Assembly: GCA_016617855.1 (NCBI GenBank)
Contig: JAECUM010004297.1
Coordinates: 1 to 64,000, forward strand
Direction: 5' to 3'
Length of the DNA stretch: 64,000 nt
Source: Megalonaias nervosa
Lineage: Eukaryota > Mollusca > Bivalvia > Unionida > Unionidae
Under the pieces are notes generated by a model that saw only the letters and a list, made by a program, of their open reading frames with translations, had not been told where the DNA came from and ran no database searches. Below, in pieces: positions 20,329 to 33,639 of this stretch. Within the stretch, counting starts at the first letter, position 1. Each line of letters opens with the position of its first letter. The position numbers were made by a program, and so were the translations under genes.

Positions 20329-21700
20329 TTTGAAGTAAAAATTGTACTTGGAGTTTTGTGCCAAAATTGGAGACCTGCAACATAATTATATTTTTTCTGC
20401 TTGCTTTCCACGCATCGATCTGTAATATGTATGTCTGTTATTAGCCGAGTTCGGTATCATTCGAAGTAGGTTGATTCATATGTAAACATTCTTACAGATA
20501 CTTATATTCCCATGCTTAAGGGTCTGGGATATAGTGATACCATTTGTATTACAGCTAGTCTGTTTGTCCGTCCCTCTGTCCGATATTCTCTATCCTCCTA
20601 CACCACTGGGACACTCACCCAACGTTACATTAGTTGCCCATATGGTAGTCAGCAGCGAAATTAATATGATTTTTACCTATTCACGCTGGGATACCAAGGA
20701 GGAAGTTAAAGGTCAAATTTACAAACTGTTTGACTACAGTGACATTTTCAAACGTTTTAAGCCAATTTTATACTCATACTCTTAGCAGGAAGTGGTATTA
20801 AACATGTAGACCTGATGGAGTGTGCGTTGTGATTCCTCAGACACTGATAATAGAGGAATTTGGTTTGTTGCAATATGAAATAGAAGATGAACTTGCTCTA
20901 ATTTGTCTGCCACACAGTTACATCCTTTTATATGTCCCCATTACCTATGACTTTGTGGCTATTTACTGCATTGTATATTTATTTGATTGTTCGATGCGTA
21001 TATGTGTGTGTTTTTTGCACACCTCTTTATTCTTTTTGTCGTCCCTGAAGATGAGTTAGTAGGATAAAACGTCGGGAAACTTTAGTTTCATAGGGTTCTC
21101 AAGAAGATTTTTTTAAAAGTTGGTATTGGTTCCGAGGAACGCCAAGTCTCGTTTGCAAATGACGCAATTACGACTAAGTTATCTAACGTAGTTGGAAAAA
21201 CAGAAATTCAAGCTTATCATGTTACATCTTTAGATACACAGTAGATTACACAAATTGAATAAAGTAATGGCAATTATTAAATCATTCGTATAAAATCGTT
21301 CCGTTGACACTGGCAGACAAGGGGTATAGCAATCGTAACTATAAAGATCCTCCGCATATCACTGAACTTCTTATAACGCGAGTATGATTCTGGATTCCAT
21401 TAAATTGGCTATTTTCTTTTGTATTACTGCTACTTGCATATTTACCTAACATTAATTATTGGCTAATGAGAACAGGTTAAACTGTGATTTTATATCGTGA
21501 AGTAAAGTGTATGCTCATAATCACTGCAATGACACACCTTGCATATACCTCAGCCTGAAATTGTCTCAGTTACAACGGTATTGTTCTTGATTCTTTCAAC
21601 AGCCTTATAAAACTTAGAAGGAGCATTAGATCCATGTGTAGCTAACAGTTTCAAGCTAGCTAGATTTTTAAAAAATATTTAAAAAATGCGCCTAACATAT
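18690..21700. other. Host non-coding DNA, no gene seen
   Basis: No supported gene. A GT microsatellite lies at 20278-20326. The short open frames are scattered and lack codon pattern or homology that I can recognise. Confidence 0.6.
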
Positions 21701-21701
21701 T

Positions 21702-21900
21702 GCCACTGGCTCAATGGTTAGTGTGCCTGACGAGCTTGCAACCAGAAAAGTGCGAGTTCGAATCCTAACACCATGCCAGCCCGAATCGGTTACCGTGGTG
21801 TGCCCATGGGCAAGGCAGTTTACTCCAATTGCCTCGACATGTAATCGTCACATTGCGCTGTACCATGAGACTCCAAAATCAAGCCAAAAAAAAAATATTA
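21702..21900 (+). mobile_element. tRNA-derived SINE
   Basis: A tRNA-like head has an A box (TGGCTCAATGGTTAGTG) and a B box (GAGTTCGAATCC, 21754-21765). The body contains CCGTGGTGTGCCCATGGGCA and AGGCAGTTTACTCC, a conserved SINE central domain type, and ends in an A-rich tail at 21884-21900. It is a different family from the (CA)n-tailed SINE at 18421. RNA polymerase III would transcribe an intact copy. Confidence 0.8.
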
Positions 21901-22388
21901 TAATTTTTTTTCTCCAAATATGTGCTGGATGATATATCCTTTATTTGGGATTCATCTGTATTGAGTGACAAGGATCAGAAAACTGTTCACTATAACACTT
22001 AAACTAAGACTTGAAAATGTAAAGGAAAGGCGAACTGAAATATTATAAATATTGTTAACGGTGACCTGATTTTTATTATACAAATTACATCTTGCAGATG
22101 GTAAGTGTAGAAATGCCTACAAGACACCGAAAAACTGGCATACCATATTTTATTGATAGCACATTTTCTATTGCTCACCTCTCTATTTCTAATAATTAAT
22201 ATCAATACCAGAAACAAAGCCATCATCTGACGTTTTTCATTAATTCCTCTGGTGTTACAATAAGCCATATATATTTTTATATTCAAATATATACAACGTT
22301 TGCAAAATGAAAACAAAGGAAAATCTTATGCAAGACCGAATTTTGTGCAAACAGCCACAGATTACTAGTAATCCAGCACAAAATGTTT

Positions 22389-22390
<2 letters not shown>

Positions 22391-22481
<91 letters not shown>
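22391..22481. repeat. Compound microsatellite (CT)n(CA)n
   Basis: About 47 bases of CT repeats followed by about 43 bases of CA repeats with no interruption. Apparent long frames here are the dinucleotide repeats read as Arg-Glu or Ser-Leu runs and are not genes. Confidence 0.98.
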
Positions 22482-22484
<3 letters not shown>

Positions 22485-22899
22485 TTGGTGGCCTAAGTGA
22501 TTATAGCTTCCGCCTCGGAATAAATAATTAAATGAATTGTATTGCTTTCAGCAGTTTCAGAGAAATAATAGAAATAGTTCACAAGTTCAACATAAACACA
22601 ATAATGTCGATATTTAAATATAAGGCCCATATGCTTAAAATATAATACAAGTTTGTTTAAAGCTAGTTGTGTTGTAGATTACCATTCAACAGTGCAAAAG
22701 TCTTCATTTGTTCATTACCAATATAAAAGAAGGTGTTAATCATTAACACGAACCCGTCATTAAGACGGGCACATTTAGAACAGCAGAAGTTATTGGAACT
22801 GGTATAGGGAAATAAAACATAGTCGCTAAAACCTGTCCTACTTTTAGAATGGTCGAGTGTCACTCCTTAACATTTATCCTCATAGCATGTTTCATTAAG

Positions 22900-23500
22900 T
22901 ATAGGTGAAATAGAGTGTAATATATTGAGAGTGTAAAAACACTTAGTTTAAATATTAAAGTTACTCAAGCGTGATAATTAGGTTACATTGACCTGGTTTT
23001 GGTATATTTGAGTTATTCTCTTGGGATGCCTCTATATGCCAAGTTTCATGAATGTAAGTAAAAGAAGGGTTCAAGATAGTGAAGACGTAACAAATCAATA
23101 GCTAAAATCACTAAAATTACTCAAACGAAAAGATTAGGTCACAATAAACAAGCTTTTTTATGATTACACTGCCTGATATGCCTCCACGTTAAATAGTTTA
23201 TAAGTGCTAGTCTTCATGCTTGTTGATGAAATCTGGCCCAAAATATTAGGGATTCAACAAAACAACAGCTGAAAATAAAGAAGTCACACAAACGTGAAAA
23301 TTTGCCGAATCGAGCTAGTTTATAGATTTCCGAGTTAATTTCATCAAGGTGTCTCTATATACCAAGTTTCATGAGTATATGTTAAATAGGGTCTAATACA
23401 TTGAAAATGTGACGAACGAATGGCTGACAACAAAGATGTCATTCAGGAGCAAAAATTAGGTCACATTGACCTAGTTTTTGTACGGATAGGTTATTCTGTA
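22900..23500. repeat. Degenerate ~160-bp tandem units (AGGTCACATTGACCT family)
   Basis: Three to four diverged copies can be aligned by TTAGGTCACATTGACCTAGTTTTTGTA, TATGCCAAGTTTCATGA and GACAACAAAGATGTCATTCA-like landmarks spaced about 150-170 bases. Non-coding; a typical molluscan interspersed tandem repeat. Confidence 0.65.
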
Positions 23501-23719
23501 TGCGACTCACAGTCAAAACGTTATATCACCCCACACACCTTTCCTACATAAACAATAATTTCAATATCTTGTAAACTTTATAAGGTTAGTTTAGGATTAT
23601 TTGGCAAAAACAAAGATAGTATTCATGAAGGACAAGATTCGAGTTAAAACAATGTATTCTGTCTCGGCAAGAAGCAACTGTTTTAGATTCAACTACATGT
23701 ATATACAAAAGTTGACTGA

Positions 23720-25272
23720 AATCTAAGCTTTTTCATATTTTTGAATGGACTGAAAAGAACGTTAGAAATTATTGAAAATAAACCTGTTTGGAAGGTTAAG
23801 TTGTTGATAACACCTGAAGACAATCATAAAGTGTATTGGGCTTGTTCAATTGTGGGAGTAAATTATAATGAACAAAACGAAAATAACTATAACCAATTGA
23901 AAGAATTGTTAATTGAATAATATTATACTTAAACAATATACAAATACAAACAAACAATAAAATGTCCCTACCAAAGGGTTTTTTTTAGTCATATGAATGA
24001 CCAAAGACAGGCAAACAATTGTTGACGTGCAAGCACATGAAAATACAATGGATGCAAATAAATTGTAACGGTGATTTATATTTTCTCGAAATATTTTGTG
24101 GGCTGATAGTGTAAAGGTGAAAAAGGCGAAGATATAAACAATGCTTGAGAAGTATTTAGAAAACAATAGCATGTACAAATATATTTTTTTTTTATGAAGG
24201 AAATACCTTTATAACACGACGTTAAGGTTTTCCTGGTAAAGAAAAATATGAATACTTTTCAAAATGTTTCTATTCGGGGAAGGATTAATTAAATTCTATC
24301 GACTAGAGCGTAGAGGTATTCATCTCAAAATGAAACCTATGATGGTTTGGCCTTTAGCCAAATTCAATAGTTGCTTAACATAGCAATCATCACGTTGCAA
24401 TGGATGTGACCCCATTAGAAGCCATCAAGAAGGAAAATATCAAAAGTAAAGATAAATGTATTTGGTCAAATGACAGTATGTACATTTGTAGTACCTAAAT
24501 TAAAAGTCGGTGAAAGAGAATGCTCAATACAAAATAATTTCTGGAAAAGGTTGTCTACCAAACTGAGGAAATATTTGAAGTCAGTCCAGTATTTTAAAGT
24601 ATCTTGAAGTCTACAAACCGGAAGACTTGAAGTGAGACAACTCAGATGGCATGGTTTTATGAATAAAAATTAAAGATGTGTTGCAAACAAGGTAAGATAT
24701 ACAACGCTGAAAGATTTTATTAAGCAATACAACGGATAATGGTGAAATGAACGCACTTTTGAAATAGAAAATCTACGGTGAATCATTTAACATTTGAAAA
24801 TAAACAGAAAATAGTATACCATTAAAAGAAATGCAGTAATCATAATACACAGAGTAAAAAGGAGCATCAACACATTTGAGTTTTCAAAGATAATGAGTTT
24901 ATATAATGTGACAAATGTGGAAAATACAGCACATTTGAAACTGAATGAGTTAAATATGCATAATATGTAAATATATTATTCATTTGAAAAGTACTACATT
25001 TGAAAACATTACCAGTAAATAGCATAACGGTACACATGCAAAGTGTGATAAAGTCAATACAATATAAACTTTGTCCAACAAGGGTAATAAATGGTCGCTG
25101 CAAAAGAAAAACTAATTTTACATTACTTTTAGAATACGCGAGGTTTGAGCGGTTTAAAGCTATTCAGAGTGACTTTTATCAGAAACTGATAAATGACTTA
25201 GATAAACTCTACAAGAATTCGTTTAATGGAAAATATTTTGATGCTGGCGATCTTTCGTATCATTTTGGATAG
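23720..25272 (+). pseudogene. Degenerate coding-like region of unknown origin
   Basis: Several plus-strand segments look coded but are broken by many stops. At 23720-23920 an open frame ends ...WKVKLLITPEDNHKVYWA and NQLKELLIE. Around 24300-24440 there is MKPMMVWPLAKFNSCLT then SSRCNGCDPIRSH. At 24900-25272 there is CDKCGKYSTFE followed by an open run with YARFERFKAIQSDF and LINDLDKLYKNSFNGKY. The pieces share a direction and AT-rich composition. I recognise no family. An old mobile element, a fossil virus or a dead host gene are all possible. Confidence 0.25.
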
Positions 25273-25599
25273 AGTGGTAAGAAGTAACTTTCATTAGAAA
25301 TGCAAAACCTCTTGATATTAAATTGCTAACTCTATAATCAGAACCAATTCCTGATCCGGAAATGCATTCAGGTCACAGGTGATTTGTGTTTTAGTTCAGA
25401 ACATTGTCCAATGGAGTTATTCATTCTATGACAGCAAAGTGGACAGGAAGATTCTGACTCAGATTATCAAGATATGGTCAGATTCTAGAACTATGTAACA
25501 GCGTGAAACTGGAATGTGCTGTTGGCGACAAAGGTATATGTTTATTACCGAGTGACAGTTGTGAAAATAATATCATAAAATAATATAAAATAATATCAT

Positions 25600-27217
25600 T
25601 GAATCAACACAATGATTTGGATTAAATCCTACAGTTAATACTCAAGTAACAAAGAACAATATTCCAAATACTGATAAACATTTTACAACAGTACGAAAAG
25701 AAACTGATAACAATATACAAGAAGACAAAGTAAATATTACGTACAGAAGAAGAACTCAACATGTTACTTTGGAACAGCTTGCCGTGCCTTGGGCACGCGC
25801 GTTTCCAGACACTTACGGAACGGTGACACAAGATTAATAATGAAATAAATAATCATTTATATTGATACCGTTTACTTTCTTAAATAATTTATTAGCATAT
25901 GGCGATGATCATTTAACGAATGATCTCATCAACAATGACGAGCTTCGTCAATTTTTGAAAATCCATGATGCCTCTCGGCCTCCAAGTGTTCTTGGGTGGA
26001 ACTGTACCTTGACATCCGGAACATACTGGTAGTCATTATTTTATATGTTTGAATCGTTAAGGCATATGTAAAAAGTTTCAGTTGGTGGTATAGCTTTGTA
26101 AGCCACACTATTGCTTGGGAAATTCCTCTGAACACAAATGTGATTAAGAATGTCTTAAAAACCCTTAATACCATGTTACATTCAGAATTAGTAAGGCCAT
26201 TCTGAAGATAAATTTTGAAAATAGGTTTATACATCTTGCAAAACTTTGGTTTATTATGTCATAGTAATACCAAGGTTGATTTAAATTTAATCCGCCGTTA
26301 TAAAGAAATTGTAGGGTTTGGGGAGTAAAAGCTTTTCACGTGTATGCTTAGGAAGCAAGACCGTTGCTAGGGAAGCTATCCCATGCATTATTTGAATTGG
26401 GTATTTCCAAACAGATTTGGTCAAACTTGGCTCAATCGTTTTGGAGAAGAAGTTGAAATCAGTATTTATCTATGGTTGATATGGAAGCCACACCATTGCT
26501 GCGATACGCCTCTGGGCACATTTTTTATCAAACACGTCTTCAGAATCCCGCCACGGACAAAATTTCATCAAGCATATCCTACTTGGAGAAAGACTCCTCC
26601 CAAGTGTGACCAAAACTGACTACGCCTTTCTGAAGAAGAAGATGACAACGGGTTATCCAACTGGTGGCTAAAGGAACTGTGGCAGTCATCCAGGCATAAG
26701 TTTCATAGAGCATATTGTCACAGAGACAGACCGAGTGGAGTCTGGATCAGTAAAGGGACTTGTATATAAAGCCAAGTATCTGATACCTTACTATACAATG
26801 AAGTACTGAAAAGTTAACCACATGTTATTGCTGAAATTCATCTGCTCTTACAACAGAATAGTTACATGTTGCCTTTTCGACAATATGATATTTTCTTCTA
26901 CACATCAAGTGTAAGGTCATTTTGTTCACATAACATATCTGAAATTATTCTGTTTATTGATCATATATGATATTATTTACAAAGTATTTTCTGCGCCCAA
27001 AAATTAAAGATGTGAAATTATGCTGTTCAACAACAAACACCAAGTTATGTTAATATGCTATTTGTAAACATGATTTTAAACTGAATTATACTATATTAAA
27101 ACTTTATGTAATTCTAATGGTAAATTTTGGAGAAAAGTCGATTTTAAAAGAAAATAAGGTTCATTAAAAAAAAGTCACATTAGCGCTTGATGAATAACCC
27201 CGCATATATGTTAAGTA
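25600..27217. other. Host non-coding DNA, diverged repeats
   Basis: Includes loosely repeated segments around 25930-26240 and 26380-26640 with CGTTTTGGAGAAGAAGTTGAAA and AAATTTCATCAAGCATATCCT-type motifs in both orientations. No gene supported. Confidence 0.55.
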
Positions 27218-27442
27218 CAGTAGAACTTCGATTATCCGTCAGGGTGCGGGACCGAGACCATGACGGATATGAGAATAGACGGATAACAGAATATATACAT
27301 CAAAAGTAATATACAACAGACCGGGTCATCAAAAAATCATAATATATACATATGTACATGTACCTGTTCTTAATATTTTGACGTACTGACGGTTAATAGA
27401 GACTGATAGTTAATCGGGTGCCGGATAATCGAAGTTCTCCTG
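27218..27442. mobile_element. Tigger/pogo-type MITE with TA target duplication
   Basis: The 225-bp element starts CAGTAGAACTTCGATTATCC and ends GGATAATCGAAGTTCTCCTG, with near-perfect ~20-bp inverted ends. TA dinucleotides flank both ends (27216-27217 and 27443-27444). No coding capacity. Confidence 0.82.
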
Positions 27443-28400
27443 TACTGAGATCTATGGGGAACTGACTGTTTCAAATGTACTGGTCTATAGTTTCAAGCAT
27501 TTTCTCAACCAGAACTGTTAGAACTCATTCCTTTCAAAAGTGTGTAAATTTCGTAGAAAATATGAATAAATGTAATGGAAATCTCAACTATGAATGTCTG
27601 ATGATAAGCATTTTTAAAAAATATAAATTATTATAAAATTAAATGGGAATTTGGAATTAAACAAACTTTTCACACCCGTAGATATTTCTTCTTTATTTTT
27701 TCCTATATTTGTATCCGTTTATAATTTAAATTCTATTTACATATATGGCTTTTCTTATCTTTTTCATACAGTGCCGAAAACAAACGAACTAAGCCAGCTA
27801 ATCTTTGCATTTTTCTTAAACTTTTTCCATCCCAACTTCTTTCTCAACCTTACAAGTTTGTCCTATTATCGACATAAGCCCTCTGTGCGTAGTTTGTGGT
27901 TCACCTGAGGTAGTTCTAGTTACAATATCAACCGATATTCGCTTTGTGAGGCGTAGGGTAGAGGTGTAGGTTCCGGGTCGGCTTCAAGTCTGTGATACGT
28001 TTAGACGGGTTTCAGGCTGTGAAAAATTTTCAACCTGTGGGGACGTAGAAGTTCAACGCACAACAAAATTTTCAGTAATGTCAGAAAGAAAAGTTCTCAA
28101 TGTAAGTTACTTGTGAAACGCAACTAGATATGTTTCAGTAATGTCACAAAACACAGTTACTTGGAATTGTGAAGAAATCAGACACGATAACTGATATGTC
28201 ATCAATTTTCGAGGGTAGAAATCCGTTGTATGAACTGATTCTTGAATCTCATAGACATTACTTGTGCAAGATTATCCGATAATTGACATAATTATAGAGA
28301 AAATATATATTCAAGGCTATTGGTACATCAGGACATTCAAGACTTCTGGAATTCATTCGAAACGTTCTGTACTTTACGACTTGTGATAAGACATACTGGT

Positions 28401-28600
28401 TAGAGACCAATTCTCGCCGCGTACCAATTGTCGCCATAATAATAGTAACTCTGTTAATAATAATTATCGGATGCTTATTTTCGATCGGGCTTGTCAGCTA
28501 TAATCACTCTTTTTATTTTTTAAACAGGAACCAAAACTTTGCGTGCGGTCGCGAGTTGTTAATATGGCGACAATTGGTACGCGGCGAGAATTGGTCTCTA
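28401..28600. mobile_element. MITE with 38-bp perfect terminal inverted repeats
   Basis: 28401-28438 (TAGAGACCAATTCTCGCCGC and onward) is the exact reverse complement of 28563-28600. The outermost TA on both sides is probably the target duplication, making it a Tc1/mariner/pogo-type MITE. The perfect ends suggest recent movement. The spacer is AT-rich and non-coding. Confidence 0.9.
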
Positions 28601-28730
28601 GGATCTTTGTAGATTTAATTCACGTTATTTCTCCTTAATTTTCACTTTGTAATGTGGACAAATTAAATTATTGTTAATTTTATTAGACATGTTGGTTTTG
28701 ATTCTTTCTGTTTCATTGTTTAATAACTTG

Positions 28731-28846
<116 letters not shown>

Positions 28847-29418
28847 TGCTGTCGGGCATTTCTGCACGCGTAAGGTTTCTGTCTCCAACATTGAAGCAAA
28901 ACGCATACCGAATTCGACCGACTGACGAAAATAAAATACTGCAATGCTTACCATTTGAAAAGAGGTAGTTGTCACCAGAATATTCTGTTCAAAATAATAT
29001 TATCTTGGACACACGGGATACCCCCCAACTTTTTCATGACTCTCAATATGTCAGCTTATTCTGCGCACAGCTTTGAAAAGATGTAATGTTTATCCATGAT
29101 TCCGTTGGGCTATAGAAATGAAATATTACTTTGGACTGTTACTATCAGCAGTTCAGTCAAGTAATTAGGTTGGTTTACAGCTAGTTTTACAAAATTCAAC
29201 GTAACAATACCAATAAATGGCAAGAGATATTAAGCAAACTATACAGATCTTGTAAAAAAATTAGTAAAGTTAAACATTTTACAAAATATTAAGCTATTAT
29301 GTGGAAGAGAAATAACAATGAATAGGATGTAATGTGTTTACGTCTTGTTTATTGGGCAAAATTACTAAAGAATTTAGAAAGACTATACGCCAGGGAATTT
29401 CTTGAGAGTCCCGTTATA

Positions 29419-31791
29419 CAGTAAAACCTGTTATGAGAGACCGCCTCTTCTGCCAAGCAAAAGTGGTCTCGTAAGACAGGTGGTCTCTCATAACAGGTGT
29501 ATGAAAATGGACTGGTTTCCATGGTCAATAGTTAGCGATGTTGAAGAAGAAAAAAAATACCCATACTCACTGTACATGTATCATATTCCTCTCAAAATAA
29601 CTTTATTTGATAAAGATATACAGTGTACATCTATCAAACAACGTGAATCAAATTTATATTTGAACATCACATGAATATGTACATGTATTAGTATATGATT
29701 TGTGAAATAAACAAAGGTAATATTTATCCTATCCATAAGGTAACTTCACATGGCCATAAATTTTAGAGTTGTTTCACATGTAACAAAAACTGCACAGTTA
29801 ACTATGATGTATATATCTTATTCTATGCACTTAATCACTTTTCTTTAATAAATCCATTATACTTCTTTGTTCACATTTTTTACTCAGCTGATTGGTCTGA
29901 ACATGTATCTCCATTTCTGAGCAAAGAAGAAAAGTTTGGGATTGCCATGTTGTAAAGCATATTCTTTAATCACCTTTAAATGTTCTATGACTGTAGAATG
30001 TGATATAACCTGAGGCAGAATTTCACCAATAAATGACTCATTGTCACTATCACTGTCAGCAGTTGGAGGAGTACCCGATTTACCTCTCTGAAGAATATCC
30101 TTCCCCCAGCCTGGCCCTGAGAAATCATTAGCAGTTTCTAGACAGTGGTCCATATCAGCATATTCTTCCAATGTCATGCCATTGAGAAGAAGTTCCATTG
30201 ATGGATGCACGTCTTGTTCACTCTCTTTGCTCTCTGGCTTTATGGCTTCTACACTGACAGAAAAGCTACACTTGGCAAAGCACCTTTCTATGGCGTATGC
30301 AGACAGAGCATCCCACACTGACTTAATCCATAAAATGGCATCTAGAACAGTGATAGTCTTAGATATATCAGTTGCTGTAGAGCACTCATCCATTTTGGAA
30401 AGAATATGTCACAGCAGTTTCTTCCGATAATTAATTTTTACAGCCTGAATTATCCTTGCATCACAGAGTTGTAGTTTAGATGTTGTATTTGGGGGCAGAA
30501 AGACCAGTTTTACATTGCTAAACTTAACATCTGGGTGTGCACTGCAGTTGTCTATGAGAATTAAAATGTTGAGATTTTTCCTTTTCATTTTATTGTTGAT
30601 AGCTACAAGCCAGTTACAAAAGATGTCTGATGTCATCCAAGCCTTTCTGTTGGATTTATAGGCAACACCCAAAGATCTTAAATTAAATGACCTAAAACAT
30701 CTTGGGTTGTTTGATTTGCCTATAACTAAGGGGTCCAGTTTTTATCCAGTTGCACTACATCCTAACAAGTGTCAACCTCTCCTTTGCTTTTTTCCCTCCT
30801 TTGTGAACATCATCTTTCTGCACTAGGGATCTGTCAGGTAGTTCTCTGTAAAATAGTCCTGTTTCATCAGCATTAAAAATATCACATAGGTTATACCCTT
30901 CAGTGATGGAAGGTAGTCTTTTTTTCCAGTCATCAACTGTCTGTAAATTCACATCAGCTGATTCTCCACTGAGCACACTTGCTGTGATATTGTATCTATT
31001 TTTGAAGCCCTCCAGCCATCCATTTGATGCAGCAAAGTCATCATAATTCAGTTCTGCTGAGACAATAATTGCCTTTTCCTGAATCAGCTTTCCACTTACT
31101 GGTATGTTTTTACTCCTTGCAACACAAAACCACTCCCATACTCGCTCGTTTAGATTTCCATACAATGTCCATCGTGCCATGGCATATTTCCTCTGTGCTT
31201 GTGCACCTTTCTGCCATTTGTTTCTAATGGTCTCCTTGTCTTTGATAACACTCTGAACTTGCGTTTTACCGACGTTTAAGCTAGCTGCTATTTTGCGAGC
31301 GGTCTCTCCTTTTTCACTTCTTTCAATTACATTAATTCTTTCTTCCAGTGTTAGAATTTTTCTTTTTTTCATCAGAGGTTCTGCCATTGTCATTAGTGTT
31401 GATGTAATAATGACTAGATGTATTTCGGTTTTGATCAGGTTTTGGGGACATGACTTCGGCACTACAATGGCGGTTAGTGAAATGTACTTTAGTCTGGTTT
31501 ACTGCAATTTACAAATGACGCCATACGCTGGACTTGTAAATTTCACAAAACTGGTAGCTGAGCTCTCGTGTTTACAAAGGATTAAGTCAAGGTCAGTGGT
31601 GTTGATCTCTGTTTTTTTGCGATGTGGTCGTTCATAGCAGTGTCGAAATGCATATTTTGCCAAGAAATCGTGGTCGCTGGTCACGTTCAGCAGGTGGTCG
31701 CTCATAACAGAGCGTTTATATAATAAAATCGATCCATGCATTACGATTGTGGTCGGAAATGATAGGTGGTCGCTCATGACAGTTTATACTG
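29419..31791 (-). mobile_element. Tigger/pogo-superfamily DNA transposon
   Basis: The 2373-bp element starts CAGTAAAACCTGTTATGAGA and ends with the matching inverted sequence (CTCATGACAGTTTATACTG), with TA on both sides (29417-29418, 31792-31793). The terminal motif is repeated inside both ends: inverted at about 29480-29500, and as direct copies GGTGGTCGCTCATAACAG near 31690-31710. These are probably transposase-binding sites. The transposase is on the minus strand. Confidence 0.9.
29884..31386 (-). pseudogene. Tigger/CENP-B-like transposase (one frameshift, one stop)
   Basis: The start is best placed at ATG 31386 (MAEPLMKKRK), though the frame is open from 31462. A CENP-B-type N-terminal helix-turn-helix (LTLEERINVIERSEKGETAR) is followed by a second DNA-binding domain (WFCVARSKNIPVSGKLIQEK...NGWLEGFKNRYNI). 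The DDE nuclease then begins with NADETGLFYR (first Asp). A frameshift near 30760-30790 leads to the second part with ILIDNCSAHP (second Asp) and FLPPNTTSKLQLCDAR (third Asp). A TGA at 30409-30411 separates the acidic C-terminal tail, which is in the same frame and ends at 29884. So the catalytic triad is visible but the protein is broken. The enzyme moves the element by cut and paste into TA sites. Confidence 0.88.
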
Positions 31792-32217
31792 TAGTGGCAA
31801 GTTAACATGTTGGGTAGCAGACGATTTTGTACGTTGGGATAACTTCTTGCAAAATTGGAAACTTGGATTAAGATGCAGAATTTTTTTAAGGTGTACATTT
31901 CCATCTTTTATATAATGTATTTATTTGTATGATTCTAAAAGATGCATAGTAAATAAGATTTTCTGAGTTACGGGGTAAAGAAGATCATGGAGTGGGTCTT
32001 CATGTTGGCATTTAAAAATCACATTTTCATATGCATTTCGAGTCAAAATGTTGGATGCTTTTGTACACTTTATGAATATCACTTTTCTTTATTAAAGTAC
32101 GATCTTTCTTTCATGATACAAAATGGATTTTTGACCAAAAATAAATGTGATCCAATGTTTACAGAAATGACATATCTTGCACAGAATTACCCGATGCACA
32201 GAATTGGCTGACATGGT

Positions 32218-32283
<66 letters not shown>

Positions 32284-32720
32284 ACTGTATTGGCCTATTC
32301 TGTACGTCGAGTAATTCTGCACATTGATACATCATTTCTGTAAACACTGGATCATGTGTTTTTGCTCGAAAATCCAATTTATATTAAGAACAAACAATCA
32401 TCCTTTCATTAAGGAAAGTTATATTCATAGAGTGTACAAAAATATCCCACATTTCTATTCTAAATGCATCTGAAAATGTGATTTCTAAATGTGAACATGA
32501 AGACTCACTCCATGACCTACAACTTGTAACCCAGAAAAACCTATTTAATACTTCTCTTGTCAAATCATACAAGTAAATACATTATTTAAAAGATAGAAAT
32601 CTACACCTTGGTTTATACTACACCTTAATCCAAGTTTCTAATTTTGCAAGAAGTTGTCAGACACCTACTTTATCGTCTGATATCCAACTTGTCAAACTTG
32701 CTGCCTCTCAAGAAATTCCT

Positions 32721-32968
32721 TGGGGGCCCCGAGTGGCCGAGTGGTCTAAAGCGCTGATCGTTACGGATCACTGCCATCTCACCTCTGTCTGCGTGAGTTC
32801 GAGTCCAGGCTCGGCTAACGTGGGTACGTGAGAAAGCCTGCCAGTAGCTTCTCGTGGGTCGGTGGTTCTTCCCGTGGTTTTCCAGGCTTCTTCCTCCACC
32901 ATTAATACTGGCCGCCATGTATAGCCTATCTTGTGCTGAAAAATGGCGTTAAACCCTATAACAACAAC
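32721..32968 (+). mobile_element. tRNA-Leu-like SINE with 11-bp target duplication
   Basis: The head has an A box (GTGGCCGAGTGGTC) and a B box (GAGTTCGAGTCC, 32795-32806) and a long variable-arm-like region, as in tRNA-Leu. The body (GGTTCTTCCCGTGGTTTTCC, CTTCTTCCTCCACC) resembles the V-type SINE domain, and the tail ends AACAACAACAA. Flanking copies of AAGAAATTCCT lie at 32710-32720 and 32969-32979. The opposite palindrome arm shows the uninterrupted site. Confidence 0.9.
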
Positions 32969-33519
32969 AAGAAATTCCTGGGTTTATAGTCTGTTTCTAA
33001 ATTCTTTTGTTTTGTTTTTTTTTCCATAAATGAGACATTGTAAACACATTATAGCATATTCATTGTTGTTTCTCTTTATAATAAATGTAATAGGTTAAAG
33101 TTATAAAATATTGAACTTTTACTAATTTTGTTACTTGCAGTTTCAATTGCTTAAAATCTCTTGCCATTTAGTGGCATTGTTACATTGAATTTTGTAAAAC
33201 CAGATATAAACCTAACCTAGTTCCTCAGCTGAAATGCTGACAGAAAGAGTCCAAAGTAATGAGTTTTACTTACATAGCCCAATTCTTTAACATTACATCT
33301 TTTCAAAGCCATGCACAGAATAGGCTGACATATCCTGAGTCATGAAAACACAAGGGTAGTATCCCATGTGTGCAAAATCTGTATTAACTGAATCTGCTGG
33401 TGACACTTGCCACTTTTCAAATGTCAAGCATTGCAGTATTTTATTTTTGTCAATCGGTCAAATTCAGTATGGTTTTTGCACCAATATTGGTGACGGAACT
33501 TTAGATGCACAGAAAAGTC

Positions 33520-33525
33520 GAACCG

Positions 33526-33585
<60 letters not shown>
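33520..33585. repeat. (GT)n(AT)n microsatellite
   Basis: A dinucleotide run forming the outer end of the palindrome's right arm, the mirror of the run at 28780-28846. Confidence 0.95.
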
Positions 33586-33589
<4 letters not shown>

Positions 33590-33639
33590 CTGCTTTCTTG
33601 ACAAAATTTGCAGTCCCAGCACTAAAACTTGCAGTCCCA

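Noticed and set aside
22283..22531. Arg-Glu and Ser-Leu/His-Thr rich frames on both strands
   Set aside because: They are the (CT)n(CA)n microsatellite translated; the same applies at 28625-28975, 32092-32377, 33366-33679, 16396-16721 and 20217-20411.
31987..32572. Frames in the palindrome arms
   Set aside because: No homology recognised, both arms have different stops, and the frames include the TA microsatellite.
32730..32810. tRNA-Leu gene
   Set aside because: A and B boxes are present, but the acceptor stem does not close and a SINE body, AAC-rich tail and target duplication follow.
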